A stretch of 64,000 nt of DNA, taken from assembly GCA_020848275.1 (NCBI GenBank), contig JADLAK010000041.1, positions 62,001 through 126,000 on the forward strand. Direction: 5' to 3'. Below, piece by piece: positions 41,996-50,928 of this stretch (position 1 is its first letter; each line of letters begins with the position of its first letter). Below the pieces are notes generated by a model that ran no database searches, was not told where the DNA came from, and was given only the letters and a program-made list of their open reading frames with translations. The position numbers and the translations under genes are program-made. Origin of the DNA: Planctomycetota bacterium (GTDB taxonomy: Bacteria; Planctomycetota; UBA8742; UBA2392).

Positions 41996-43108
41996 ATGCG
42001 CAAGAGCTGGCTGGCCCTGATTTTTGGCCTGTCTGTTTTCGCCCTTTTGGGCGCCGAATGCGACACGGGCGGAAACATCGATGATGATAAGGGCCCGCTG
42101 CCGCCGCGCGCACTTGCGGCGACGCCGCTGCTGCGCACGTACTACCAGACCCAGCAGATGCCCAAGGAAATGCGGTCAATCAAGATTCCCGAGGGCGACG
42201 CGTTTGACCCTGATGAGCTGACGCTGTTGTTTGACATGGTGGGCACCGACGACCGCGTTGAAGACGTGCGCGTGCGGCTGCACATCGGCGCGCCGCCGAC
42301 GCCGACACAATCCCTGGCGGAAAAGATCGACCTTTTCGGCCGCGTGATTGCCCCCGATGGCACAACTTCGGCCTGGAAGCATTGCGACCTTGCAACGGGC
42401 GACGTTGTTGACATGCAGGCAGCGATCTCGTTCATGGATGAGTTCGACGACATTTTTGCCGAGGGCGTCTGGAAGCTTGAGCTAAGAGATCCAATCAAGG
42501 ACAACGACGGTCGTGCATTGTTCCGTAACGCCACGTTGCGCATCAATAACGGTGAAATCTCGGCGCTGGCAGGGCAACCCGCCGACGGTGAAATCATCAC
42601 CCACACGGCGGCCACTGGCAATTTCGCGGCGGTTCCGGAGCTCAACGGTGGCGTGTTTATTCACGACTTTGCGGTTTGGGGCGTCGAGAACATGCTGATC
42701 AACACGTTCACCATGACGCAGTCGTTCTCGGTGAACCTGATTACCGTGACCTTCACGCTGCTACAACGCGAGTTGTCGGATTCTGCCGCAAATCTGCGCC
42801 TGCTGCTAATTGCGCCGTCGGGCGGTTACTTCCTGTTTACTCTCACCGGGCTGGATCCTCTCGCCGAAGCAAATGTGTTCACCGGCGGGCTTGAGACGGA
42901 AATATCGTATTGGTCAGTGGTTATCGAGCCAAGTCACTATCCGAGTGACGGCATGCCGCTGTACGGCGAGCCCTCGCAAGGCACCTGGACGCTGGCGCTG
43001 GCTGATATCGAACCGGACGGCAACACCTTCAGCCTGATTTCGGATACCTCAGAAGTTGGCAGTGGCCCTTCCCTTCAGCTCGACCTCTCGGGCGTTTCTT
43101 ACCCGTAA
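41996..43108 (+). CDS. Exported protein with two P-domain-like beta sandwiches
   Basis: 370 aa. Signal-like N-terminus (LALIFGLSVFALLGAEC). Two domains resembling the proprotein-convertase P domain: about 50-185, ending GVWKLELRDPIKDNDGRALF, and about 225-365, with LRLLLIAPSGGYFLF and GTWTLALADIEPDGNTFSL. P domains usually follow subtilisin-like proteases, but there is no protease here, so it may be a structural or binding protein. The ATG follows GGGAGGCGG. A long structured leader may precede it. Confidence 0.78.
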   Translation: MRKSWLALIFGLSVFALLGAECDTGGNIDDDKGPLPPRALAATPLLRTYYQTQQMPKEMRSIKIPEGDAFDPDELTLLFDMVGTDDRVEDVRVRLHIGAPPTPTQSLAEKIDLFGRVIAPDGTTSAWKHCDLATGDVVDMQAAISFMDEFDDIFAEGVWKLELRDPIKDNDGRALFRNATLRINNGEISALAGQPADGEIITHTAATGNFAAVPELNGGVFIHDFAVWGVENMLINTFTMTQSFSVNLITVTFTLLQRELSDSAANLRLLLIAPSGGYFLFTLTGLDPLAEANVFTGGLETEISYWSVVIEPSHYPSDGMPLYGEPSQGTWTLALADIEPDGNTFSLISDTSEVGSGPSLQLDLSGVSYP

Positions 43109-43127
43109 AGTTGATGGTTCTGTGCTG

Positions 43128-43160
43128 CCGGGCGCGCTTGCGGCGCGCCCGGTTTCGTTT
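43128..43160 (+). terminator. Intrinsic terminator
   Basis: CCGGGCGCGC (43128-43137), 5-nt loop, GCGCGCCCGG (43143-43152), then TTTCGTTT. Confidence 0.88.
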
Positions 43161-43221
43161 CCCGGCGCTTCGCAAACCGGCTAGATCATCCTAGATTCAG
43201 CGTGTTCTCGGAGATTGAGCC

Positions 43222-44787
43222 ATGCTCTCGCGCCTTGTTTTGCCCGTTGTTGCAGCATTGGTCGCGGTCGCTGTTTCTTCCTGTACGTCGACGCCCCATC
43301 GCGAACCGCTGTTGGAACGCGGCGGCGGAGCGCGCGAAGTTGCGACGTTGAAAACGCCGGCGGGTGAATTCCTGGCGTTGGGCGCAAACGCCAAGGGCTA
43401 TCTCGAGTTCAAGCGGCTCAAGGACGACGCGGTGATGGTGCTGGTGCCCGCGGGCCAGTTCCCGATGTACGAATACACGCCCGACCCCGCCGACCAGATG
43501 ATCTGGGACATGCTCGACGTCCCGGCTTTCTTGATTGACAAATACGAGGTGACGAACAAGCAGGTTTACGAGTTTTTGAATGCCTCGAAGAACTGGACGT
43601 TGCGGCGAGGAGGCATCGTCGGTCCGGATGATGAAATCCTTTTGCGGGGGCAAGAGCACGGCATCTGGGTTGCAGACTCTGGGCCTGAAGGAAGCAGACC
43701 TTCGCCTGCTTGCCGCGTGCAGACTGGTTATGAGGGTTATCCCGCGATCGGGACCTCCGGTGTTCTTGCCATGGCTTACGCCAAGTGGGTGGGCGGCGAT
43801 CTGCCCATGTACTACGAGTGGCAGAAGGCCGCCGCAGGGCCCTCGGGCCTGACATATCCGTGGGGCGAGCAGATGCCTGACAGCACGCTCTGCAACGGCT
43901 TCCTGTGGGGCCCGCGCCACACCATGCCCGTCGGCAGTTACCCCGCCGGCGCGTCGCCCTATGGCTGCCTCGACATGGCCGGCAACGTCTACGAACGCGT
44001 TTATCCCGTGCGTTCACCGGGCGCCGTCGAGCCCGACCTGCTGCCGCACAGCATTAAGGGCGCCAGTTGGCTGAGCCCGAGCTGGATCAACTTCCGCAAC
44101 CTCGACCATTGCGGCCAGAGCCCCGACGCCTGTGAGGGGTCCGTTGGTTTCCGCACGGTCATTCGCGACCCGAAAGTGATTGTGGCGCTGGGCGTGTTCG
44201 ACGCCTGGCAGCCGCACCTGCGCGTGGTGGATGACGTGGAGGCGGCGTTCAAGGAGGCGTCGGAGCGCAACGTGCCGATCTTTTTGTTCCTCGGCCACGA
44301 GACTTGCGGCAGCACCGACCGCGTGCGCGCCGAAATTTTCACGGACGCGCGCTTCATCGAGTACTGCAACGAAAAGGTGGTGTTGCTTGCCGGCCACGAC
44401 CCGGGTGACGGCCAGAGTTCGCCGATTCCGTTTGGCGCCAGGGGTGAGAGCCTGCTGATCCCGGGTTGCCAGGCTGACAAGCTGCAGGCGGTCTACGATT
44501 ACTTCTGTTTCAAGATCGATATGGCCATTGTGCCCAAGCAGATCTCGGAGTTCCGCATGAGCCCGGCGATGTTCATGCTCAACCCGCACCGCAAGCTGAT
44601 GGAAAAATCGGACCAGCTAGTGCTCGTGGGTGAGGCGGAGATGCCCAAGGGCGGCGTAGGCATGGAAACATTGCTGAAGCGTTGCGACGAAGCACAGAAG
44701 ATGCTCGGCACGGGTCAATCGCGCGCGGATTATCTCGCGGGCAAGCCCGCACCGACCGTGACGTGGAAAGCCCCGCAGGACGAATAG
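43222..44787 (+). CDS. FGE-sulfatase domain protein fused to a thioredoxin-like domain
   Basis: 521 aa, probable lipoprotein (VAVSSC, Cys about 21). The formylglycine-generating-enzyme-like domain (about 70-315) has VPAGQFPM, FLIDKYEVTNKQVYEFLN, DLPMYYEWQKAAAG, YPWGEQMPD and GCLDMAGNVYE. The C-terminal part (about 330-500) has a thioredoxin-like stretch VPIFLFLGHETCGSTDRV where the redox CxxC is reduced to one Cys (TCGSTD), so disulfide activity is unlikely. SUMF1-like domains outside sulfatase clusters often have other roles; no sulfatase is nearby. Confidence 0.85.
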   Translation: MLSRLVLPVVAALVAVAVSSCTSTPHREPLLERGGGAREVATLKTPAGEFLALGANAKGYLEFKRLKDDAVMVLVPAGQFPMYEYTPDPADQMIWDMLDVPAFLIDKYEVTNKQVYEFLNASKNWTLRRGGIVGPDDEILLRGQEHGIWVADSGPEGSRPSPACRVQTGYEGYPAIGTSGVLAMAYAKWVGGDLPMYYEWQKAAAGPSGLTYPWGEQMPDSTLCNGFLWGPRHTMPVGSYPAGASPYGCLDMAGNVYERVYPVRSPGAVEPDLLPHSIKGASWLSPSWINFRNLDHCGQSPDACEGSVGFRTVIRDPKVIVALGVFDAWQPHLRVVDDVEAAFKEASERNVPIFLFLGHETCGSTDRVRAEIFTDARFIEYCNEKVVLLAGHDPGDGQSSPIPFGARGESLLIPGCQADKLQAVYDYFCFKIDMAIVPKQISEFRMSPAMFMLNPHRKLMEKSDQLVLVGEAEMPKGGVGMETLLKRCDEAQKMLGTGQSRADYLAGKPAPTVTWKAPQDE

Positions 44788-44791
44788 GCTT

Positions 44792-44855
44792 TTAGCCACG
44801 AATAAACACGAATTCGCACGAATCCTGCCGCTGATACGTGTTGATTCGTGGCTAA
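44792..44855. repeat. Inverted repeat with tandem-repeat arms (CACGAAT family)
   Basis: TTAGCCACGAAT (44792-44803) and ATTCGTGGCTAA (44844-44855) are perfect over 12 bp. The left arm continues as CACGAATNN units. Confidence 0.85.
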
Positions 44856-44885
44856 CAAAAGTTGTGCTTGTGGGAAAACGGCTGT

Positions 44886-45746
44886 ATGGCTGACACGCTG
44901 AAGCTAACTGACGTCACCGGACACGAGCTCGAACTAGAGTTGCCAGTGCGGCGCGTCGTCAGCCTCGTTCCCAGCGTCACGGAAAGCATCTTCGGACTGG
45001 GCTGCGAAGACGTGCTCGCCGGCCGCACGCGTTATTGCATCGCGCCCGACCCTGACGTTCGCAAGATCGCCAAGTTCGGCGGCACCAAAGACCCGGACAT
45101 CCCCGGCATCGTTACCCTCAAGCCCGATCTCGTGCTCGCCAATCGCGAGGAAAACCGCAAAGTCGACATCGACGCCTTGCGCGACGCCGGCATCAACGTC
45201 TACGTCGACGAGCCCACCACGGTACAGGAGGGCCTTGCGATGGTGGCTTTGCTTGGCCGCATCTTCGAGCAGGAGGACGCGGCCAACGAAATCGTGGCCA
45301 TCGGCGCGCGCACGCTCAACGAAGTTGCTGAGCGCCTGGCCGAACGCGACGCGCAGAACGAGATCAAGCTCAAGCGCCGCAAGGACCCGCGTCCGCGCGT
45401 GGCGGCGTTCATCTGGCACGAGCCGTGGATGGTTGCCGGCGGCCATACGTACATCAGCGACATGATCGAGACGCTGGGCGGCCTGAACGTGTTTGCCAAT
45501 TCAACGTTGCGCTACTTCGCTCTCGACCCCGTGGACATAGCGGCCAAGGCGCCCGACATCCTGTTGTTTCCCGACGAGCCTTACAGCTTCACCGACAAGG
45601 ACATCGCGTTTTGGCGTGAAAACTTCGAAGGCATGCCCGCGGTGGCCGAAAATCGCCTGCGCAAATGCAGCGGCCAGGACCTCTGCTGGTACGGCACCCG
45701 CATTCCGGCGGCGCTTCTTCGTTTGCAACCGGCGCTGGCGTGGTAA
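44886..45746 (+). CDS. BtuF-like helical-backbone metal receptor without a signal peptide
   Basis: 286 aa. Periplasmic-binding-protein fold of the BtuF type: RRVVSLVPSVTESIFGLG, DVLAGRTRYC, VTLKPDLVLANREEN, FIWHEPWMVAGGHTYISDMIE and LNVF. BtuF proteins bind cobalamin or other corrinoids for ABC import. The first residues (MADTLKLTDVTGHELE) contain no signal peptide or lipobox, and no permease or ATPase gene is adjacent. It may be cytoplasmic, or the true start lies elsewhere, though the upstream frame gives no better one. Confidence 0.85.
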   Translation: MADTLKLTDVTGHELELELPVRRVVSLVPSVTESIFGLGCEDVLAGRTRYCIAPDPDVRKIAKFGGTKDPDIPGIVTLKPDLVLANREENRKVDIDALRDAGINVYVDEPTTVQEGLAMVALLGRIFEQEDAANEIVAIGARTLNEVAERLAERDAQNEIKLKRRKDPRPRVAAFIWHEPWMVAGGHTYISDMIETLGGLNVFANSTLRYFALDPVDIAAKAPDILLFPDEPYSFTDKDIAFWRENFEGMPAVAENRLRKCSGQDLCWYGTRIPAALLRLQPALAW

Positions 45747-45782
45747 AACCTCGCTCCACCAACGACGGGCCGGAGACGAGAC

Positions 45783-46829
45783 ATGCGCTATTGGATTTTT
45801 GTGCTACTGATTTGCTTTGCCGCGCCGCTGCTTGCCGAAGATGCGCCGCAGGACGAGCTGACCACGACCGAGGAAGAAACGCTTGTCGGCAAGTTCGTCA
45901 AGATCGACGCCGGCAAGGTGTACTTCGAGAGTGCGACGCTGGGCTTGCTGAAATTCGACGTCGAGGACGTCAGCGAGATCAAGCTCGCCGCGTCGCGAAA
46001 GATGTTCCTGCGTGAGGGCGAGAAGGACGAATACGCGAAGTACCGCGAAGTCACCGTCACCAGTAAAGACGGCAAACTGTTTGCGGGAGACAAGGAAATC
46101 ACGCCCAAGACCGTGGGTTTCCTTGACGCCGCGCCGCCGGACAACCGCCCGGACTGGACGGTGGGAGCGTTCCTGTCCTTCGGCTGGACCGAGGGCAACA
46201 CCAAGACCTACGAACTGGACGGGCGCTTCGACATTACGCGCACCACCAAGCACACGTTCTCGACGCTGTTTGGCGAGGCGAACTACCTGCAGGACCGCGA
46301 GCGCGACGAGGAGCCGGTACTGGAACGCAACTTCCTGCTGGGCGCGGCCTTTCGCTACGTCTTTGATTTCAGGCTGACCATCGACGCGACGCAGGACTTC
46401 TACTTCAACGAGCTTGCGGGCTATCACTTCCGCAGCATCACAGGCGTTGGCCCTGGCTACTATTTCACGCGCAGCCATGAGCTCACCACGCACGCCGGCC
46501 TGCACCTGGTTTACGTCTACGAGGACTTGATGAACCGGGCCGAGAACCGCGGCTATTTCGGCGCGCGCGTCCGCGGCGAGGTTGACACCTGGCAGCTTGA
46601 GGACGACTTCCACCTCAATTTCAAGACCGAGGTGATTTTCGACTTCGACGAGCCAAAGAACGTGATGTGGAACAACCTGCTGCTGGTGGACTATCACTTC
46701 GCGGAGCACTTCACCGCGGGCCTGTTGATCAGCCACCAGTTCGACAACCTGCCCGCGCCCGGGTTTTTCCACCACGACTGGAAGTTCCTGATCACGCTGG
46801 GCTTCAGTTGGGGCGGAAAGTGGTACTAA
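45783..46829 (+). CDS. Outer-membrane DUF481 protein
   Basis: 348 aa. Signal peptide 1-18 (cleavage near LLAE). Residues about 30-110 form a small beta domain (LVGKFVKIDAGKVYFESATLGLLKF). The DUF481 (YdiY-like) beta barrel follows: VGAFLSFGWTEGNTKTYELDG, FSTLFGEANYLQDRE, YHFRSITGVGPGYYFTR, ending FLITLGFSWGGKWY with the terminal aromatic of outer-membrane proteins. Role unknown. GGAG precedes the ATG. Confidence 0.9.
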   Translation: MRYWIFVLLICFAAPLLAEDAPQDELTTTEEETLVGKFVKIDAGKVYFESATLGLLKFDVEDVSEIKLAASRKMFLREGEKDEYAKYREVTVTSKDGKLFAGDKEITPKTVGFLDAAPPDNRPDWTVGAFLSFGWTEGNTKTYELDGRFDITRTTKHTFSTLFGEANYLQDRERDEEPVLERNFLLGAAFRYVFDFRLTIDATQDFYFNELAGYHFRSITGVGPGYYFTRSHELTTHAGLHLVYVYEDLMNRAENRGYFGARVRGEVDTWQLEDDFHLNFKTEVIFDFDEPKNVMWNNLLLVDYHFAEHFTAGLLISHQFDNLPAPGFFHHDWKFLITLGFSWGGKWY

Positions 46830-46862
46830 GAGGCGCCTGCATCACATGAGCGGTGGAAATAA

Positions 46863-47615
46863 GTGCCAGAGCCGATTGATCTATTAGCCATTGGTCCTCA
46901 TCCCGACGACGCGGAAATGTCGAGCGGCGGGTGGCTCGCGCTGGCATCAAAGCAGGGCTATCGCACCGGCATCATCCACTTGACCAAGGGAGAGATGGGC
47001 ACGCACGGCACGGCGCAACAACGTGTCAAGGAAGCACGCGACGCGGGGCGGATACTGGGCCTCAGCGCGCTGGAGTTCGCGGGTTTAATAGACGGCCACG
47101 TGAACGACGACGAGAAAAGCGTGGCCGTGCTGGTGCGGCTGATTCGCAGGTTGCGGCCGGGTGTCTTGATTGCGCCGCCGACGGTTTGCCACCACCCCGA
47201 CCACGAGGCCGCCGGGCGGCTGGCGATCAAGGCGGTGCACTTTGCGGCGCTGAAGAAATATTCGGCGGGCAGGGGCGACGGGGGCGTGCACAAGGTCAAA
47301 CGCATCGTGCATGCGCGCTACAGCGTCCCCTTCGACCCGAGCTTCTATGTTGACGTGTCAAGTGTGATCGGCACGAAGCTTACGGCCATTGCAGCCTACG
47401 CGGGGCAGTTCGTGACATCGCTGGAGAAAACCGGCGAGCCGAAGACTCGGATGTCGCGCCCGGGTTTCCTGGACCAGTTTATTTCGGTGACGGCGAGCTA
47501 CGGCCTGAAGGCCGGTTGCGCGCACGCGGAAGCCTACTACGCGCGCGTGGCGCCGACGCTCAAGGACCCGATCAAGACGCTGAACGAAGGCCCCAGCCAC
47601 CATTTGATACGGTGA
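46863..47615 (+). CDS. bshB1: LmbE-type deacetylase, BshB1-like
   Basis: 250 aa Zn enzyme. Metal site HPDD (13-16) and HHPDHEAAGRLA (about 111-122). LTKGEMGTHGTAQQRVKEARDAGRILG matches the bacillithiol-pathway deacetylase BshB1, which removes acetyl from GlcNAc-malate. The end (HAEAYYARVAPTLKDPIKTL) fits too. GTG 46863 is preceded by GGTGGA. BshA and BshC are not in the window, so bacillithiol synthesis is inferred, not shown. Confidence 0.88.
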   Translation: MPEPIDLLAIGPHPDDAEMSSGGWLALASKQGYRTGIIHLTKGEMGTHGTAQQRVKEARDAGRILGLSALEFAGLIDGHVNDDEKSVAVLVRLIRRLRPGVLIAPPTVCHHPDHEAAGRLAIKAVHFAALKKYSAGRGDGGVHKVKRIVHARYSVPFDPSFYVDVSSVIGTKLTAIAAYAGQFVTSLEKTGEPKTRMSRPGFLDQFISVTASYGLKAGCAHAEAYYARVAPTLKDPIKTLNEGPSHHLIR

Positions 47616-47623
47616 AAACGGGG

Positions 47624-47844
47624 CCCGGTCCGTGAGGACCAATGCTGCTGGATTAACGTGATCCGATGCGAGAATCAGAGCCCGTTCGCGTAAGTCGAGC
47701 GAAGCGAGATGTCGCGCGGCAAAGCAATGCTTTGCAAGCGACGGGGCCGGAACCCTTGATTCCTCGTCCGTGATAGTGGCCCCGCCGCTGACGCAGCGGG
47801 CTCTGATCGCACTAATCCCGCAGCATTGGCCCATCAGGACCGGG
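47624..47844. repeat. Large nested inverted repeat between convergent genes
   Basis: Outer CCCGGTCC/GGACCGGG (47624-47631, 47837-47844). Middle arms 47639-47655 and 47813-47829 match at 16 of 17. Inner ATCAGAGCCCG/CGGGCTCTGAT (47674-47684, 47797-47807) belongs to the CAGAGCCC family. Lies between bshB1 and kdsA. Confidence 0.8.
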
Positions 47845-47872
47845 GTATGTGGAATCGACGATGGCTGGAAAC

Positions 47873-47892
47873 CCGGGTCCTGACGGACCCGG
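47873..47892. terminator. Hairpin next to the kdsA stop
   Basis: CCGGGTCC, loop TGAC, GGACCCGG: 8 bp perfect, six bases past the end of kdsA. No T-run, so termination is uncertain. Confidence 0.5.
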
Positions 47893-47897
47893 CTCTG

Positions 47898-48722
47898 TCA
47901 CTTCCTGCGCACCAACTGAAAAATGTCGTTCAGGAGTTTCAGCACGCCGGGCATGTCCGCGAGCGGGATCATGTTCGGGCCGTCACTGAGCGCTTTGTCG
48001 GGTTCCGGGTGAGTTTCGGCAAACAGGCCGTCGCAGCCGACGGCACAAGCCGCCTTGGCCAGCACCGGCGCGAATTCGCGCTGGCCGCCGCTGGTTTCGC
48101 CCTGGCCGCCGGGCATCTGCACGCTGTGCGTGGCGTCGAACACCACGGGGCATCCGGTTTTCTGCATGATCGGGATGCTGCGCATGTCCGACACCAGCGT
48201 GTTGTAGCCAAAGCTCGCACCGCGCTCGGTCAACATCACACGGCCCTTGGCGCCCAGCGCGTCCATCTTCTTGACGACGTTGGCCATGTCCCAGGGCGCG
48301 AGAAACTGGCCCTTTTTGATGTTGATGACGCGGTTGTGTTTAAGAGCAGCCTTGGCCGCCGCTTCAAGAAGATCTGTTTGTCTGCATAGAAACGCCGGGA
48401 TCTGCAGCACATCGCAAACTTCGGCCGTCGGCTCGCAGTGCTGGCTTTCGTGCACGTCGGTCAGCACCGGAACGCCGAGCTCTTTTTTTATCTCGCCCAG
48501 TTGCTTTAAACCTTCGTCAATACCGGGACCGCGGAAGGATTTGCCGCTGGTGCGGTTGGCCTTGTCGTAGCTGGCCTTGAAGATGTAGGGCAGTTTGAGT
48601 TCATCGCAGGCCTTGCGCATGCGCTCGCCGACCAGCCGAGGCAGGTCGCGGTTCTCGAGTACGCAAGGCCCCGCGATCACAAACAGCTTGCTGCCATCAA
48701 GGTTGTAGTTTCCGAGTTTCAT
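47898..48722 (-). CDS. kdsA: 3-deoxy-8-phosphooctulonate synthase (KDO-8-P synthase)
   Basis: 274 aa, condenses arabinose-5-phosphate with PEP for the KDO of [13 protein letters not shown] (15-24) has Cys20, the metal ligand of metal-dependent KdsA as in Aquifex; E. coli has Asn there. [33 protein letters not shown] and [11 protein letters not shown] match the Aquifex form as remembered. The ribosome-binding AAGGA overlaps the stop codon of the upstream lipoprotein gene, suggesting coupled translation. Confidence 0.95.
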   Translation of the reverse strand: MKLGNYNLDGSKLFVIAGPCVLENRDLPRLVGERMRKACDELKLPYIFKASYDKANRTSGKSFRGPGIDEGLKQLGEIKKELGVPVLTDVHESQHCEPTAEVCDVLQIPAFLCRQTDLLEAAAKAALKHNRVINIKKGQFLAPWDMANVVKKMDALGAKGRVMLTERGASFGYNTLVSDMRSIPIMQKTGCPVVFDATHSVQMPGGQGETSGGQREFAPVLAKAACAVGCDGLFAETHPEPDKALSDGPNMIPLADMPGVLKLLNDIFQLVRRK

Positions 48723-48728
48723 GAGTCC

Positions 48729-49541
48729 TTACTTTGCGCCCGTGGGCTTGGCGTTGAATTTGATGAAGTTGCCCTGGCTGTCCTTGGCGTCGTGGCCCGC
48801 AACCTTCACGAACGTCACGCAGCCCGAAAGCGGGAAGCTCTTGGCGTCGGCAGACGTCGACCATTCCGCGAGTATCTTGTCGTTCTTCGTGTCCCAAGCC
48901 TCAATTTTGAATACTTCGCCCATCTTCCAATCAATTTTTACAGGTTTGTTGGCCCAACTGGCAACCAGCGGCTTTTCCTTGTCACCAGCCCTTCCGATAT
49001 TGGTGCCCCAGCTGGTCGTGTCAATCAGTGGTTTGCGCTTTCCGTCGGCGTTGAGGGCAAAGATTTTCACTTGCAGGCCAACATCCGTACCCTGATTGAA
49101 TTCAACATCAGCAAAGCGGAGTTCGGCGACAGTGACTTCGTACGCGTCGCTTGATGGTGCATTGCCTTCCTCCATCATCTTAACAAAACTGACCTTCCAC
49201 AACCCCTCTTCGTTAATCATGTATAATTGCAGGCTAGAGGTGTCTTTCTTGCCATCCTTCGTTTCCACGACCTTCACCTCAATCGTGCACTTTTCGTAAT
49301 CCCTTACCTTCGTACCGAGTTCCCAGTTCGAGATGTTTCCAAGTTTACCGGCAATGTAAGTCTTGGCTTGCCCTCGGTCATTTCTGGCCATACAGGCCGT
49401 CATTGCGGCTTCATCTTTGTTCCTTCCAGCTTTGAGAAAACTGATGGCCGTGTCCTCCGGCGTCGAGTGAACCGGACCGCCGCAAGCGGTAAGCAGAAGC
49501 ACAGAAATGAAGCTCAGCCACGCAAGGGTCTTCCGTTGCAT
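48729..49541 (-). CDS. Lipoprotein with a C-terminal domain shared with the gene at 50929
   Basis: 270 aa. Lipobox LLLTACGG (Cys20). Residues about 28-130 resemble small DUF4878/NTF2-like lipoprotein domains (PEDTAISFLKAGRNKDEAAM). Residues about 132-270 are strongly similar to the C-terminal part of the protein at 50929: YEVTVAELRFADVEF against YEVTISELRFADAEF, WGTNIGRAGDKEKPL against WGTNIGKAGDKEKPI, with the same end FNAKPTGAK / FGAKPTGTK. Function unknown. The DNA looks less GC-rich than most of the window. Confidence 0.85.
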   Translation of the reverse strand: MQRKTLAWLSFISVLLLTACGGPVHSTPEDTAISFLKAGRNKDEAAMTACMARNDRGQAKTYIAGKLGNISNWELGTKVRDYEKCTIEVKVVETKDGKKDTSSLQLYMINEEGLWKVSFVKMMEEGNAPSSDAYEVTVAELRFADVEFNQGTDVGLQVKIFALNADGKRKPLIDTTSWGTNIGRAGDKEKPLVASWANKPVKIDWKMGEVFKIEAWDTKNDKILAEWSTSADAKSFPLSGCVTFVKVAGHDAKDSQGNFIKFNAKPTGAK

Positions 49542-49559
49542 AACATCCTCGGCGAGAAA

Positions 49560-50039
49560 TCACTCGACAGCGCGCTGCATCTTTTCCGAGACATCCACGA
49601 TCTGCTCTGCCAAAGCGTGCATTGAACCTTCGACCTTCAGCGTCACGCGGAACAGATCAAATTGGTCGCCTTTTCCGGCGTTCCAATTGAATTTGCGCGC
49701 CAACGCCTGCAAGGCGCCCTTCTCGCGCGGCTCCACATTCTCCAAAGCGGCGTAAAGCCTTATTTCGCCATGCGTAATCACGCGGGACGATTCCCAACTA
49801 TCAACCCAGTAGTAAGGATTACGTGTACGACGCTCTGATATGGGCTGGAATTGGAACCATTTTGCCTTGCCGACACTTCCGTCGAGTTTCCACCCGGGCC
49901 TAAGATCCCGAAGCTGCTTGAATAGGCGTTCCCAAAAAGCATGAAGTTCTTCAACGTACGTCCCGTACATGGCGTCGACGATCGCGATACTACGTGCGTA
50001 CAACTGCGCAGCTTCGTGGAATTTGATTTCGTCGCTCAT
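49560..50039 (-). CDS. Small partner of the PD-(D/E)XK gene, unknown family
   Basis: 159 aa, soluble and aromatic-rich: FWERLFKQLRDLRPGWKLDG, KAKWFQFQPISERRTRNPYYWVDSWE. The end is helical (MHALAEQIVDVSEKMQ). The start overlaps the nuclease stop as ATGA, so the two are made together. It may be a separate subunit or the detached C-terminal half of a PD-(D/E)XK protein; I cannot tell. Lower GC suggests transfer with its partner. Confidence 0.75.
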   Translation of the reverse strand: MSDEIKFHEAAQLYARSIAIVDAMYGTYVEELHAFWERLFKQLRDLRPGWKLDGSVGKAKWFQFQPISERRTRNPYYWVDSWESSRVITHGEIRLYAALENVEPREKGALQALARKFNWNAGKGDQFDLFRVTLKVEGSMHALAEQIVDVSEKMQRAVE

Positions 50040-50878
50040 AGAGCAGCCTCAAGGCGTGCATAGAGTTCCTGAACTTCGCCAATGCGTTCAATTAGCGAGT
50101 CAGTCCAACGGTCGATTACGCCCGATAGCAATTCCGTAAGTAGTTTCTCGGCCTTTGATGACAGACAGGCCCGCACAAAGTGGCTGATCGCCGTAGCTAG
50201 AAGCCCGGCGAAGACCGGGTCCAGATTGTCCTTGGATATGGCCTTGGCAAGCGCCAAGGCACAGTCGGCCCACGTCAAGAGCGTGGCGTCCTCATTGCAC
50301 GCGCCGCTACGGTCAAGTGTAAGAAATGCAATCTCGGGCGTCGGGGACAACCCAAACAAGGCTGCCACGGCCGAGGGATAGCCTTTAGTCTGCATCTGGC
50401 CGGCCGGCGTTTTGTGCTCAAGGGAACGGGTTTTGGCCTCGATAATGACGGCGGTAGTGCCGACGAAGATTACGATGTCCGGTGTACCGCCGTCAGATGT
50501 AACCACTTGGGTGCGGACATCGTGGATGTCATTTGCCGTTGAGTTCAAAGACGGAGCGGCAAGCTTCAGGACGGCCAGTACCCGTTGCTCGAAAGTCTCG
50601 GGATGCGTTTCACGTCGGATCATCCAGGCCAAAAGTTCTGAATAGGGGTATTCTGCATGATGTGCGCCCAACGCGGCAACGAAATCATGGGTCGTCCACC
50701 ACGGAGCGAGATAGGTTAGCCCCGTTCGTAGTTTCTCAACCTGCTGCTGAACTACCTTAATAGCTAATGGAGTAGCAGCTTCAATAAATGCCTGAAACGC
50801 CACAACGCGCTGTCCTATTAGTTTTTCAGCATCGCGAACAAATCGGTTAAAATCGGCAATTTCAGTCGAGGTTATCAA
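50036..50878 (-). CDS. PD-(D/E)XK nuclease superfamily protein
   Basis: 280 aa. YPYSELLAWMIRRETHPETFEQRVL (about 77-101, split as YPYSELLAWMI and ETFEQRVL) resembles the start of PDDEXK_4-type proteins. The core is TPDIVIFVGTTAVIIEAKT: Asp in PDI, then the Glu and Lys of EAK, a complete metal and catalytic set. QMQTKGYP follows. Similar nucleases occur in defence loci. The TTG start at 50878 has GGAG upstream. The gene and its small partner lie between two paralogous genes (48729 and 50929), as if inserted there. Confidence 0.8.
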   Translation of the reverse strand: MITSTEIADFNRFVRDAEKLIGQRVVAFQAFIEAATPLAIKVVQQQVEKLRTGLTYLAPWWTTHDFVAALGAHHAEYPYSELLAWMIRRETHPETFEQRVLAVLKLAAPSLNSTANDIHDVRTQVVTSDGGTPDIVIFVGTTAVIIEAKTRSLEHKTPAGQMQTKGYPSAVAALFGLSPTPEIAFLTLDRSGACNEDATLLTWADCALALAKAISKDNLDPVFAGLLATAISHFVRACLSSKAEKLLTELLSGVIDRWTDSLIERIGEVQELYARLEAAL

Positions 50879-50928
50879 GTGAACTCCGAGCCGAAATTTC
50901 GCAAAACCAATTAGCTGCCTTGATGCCT

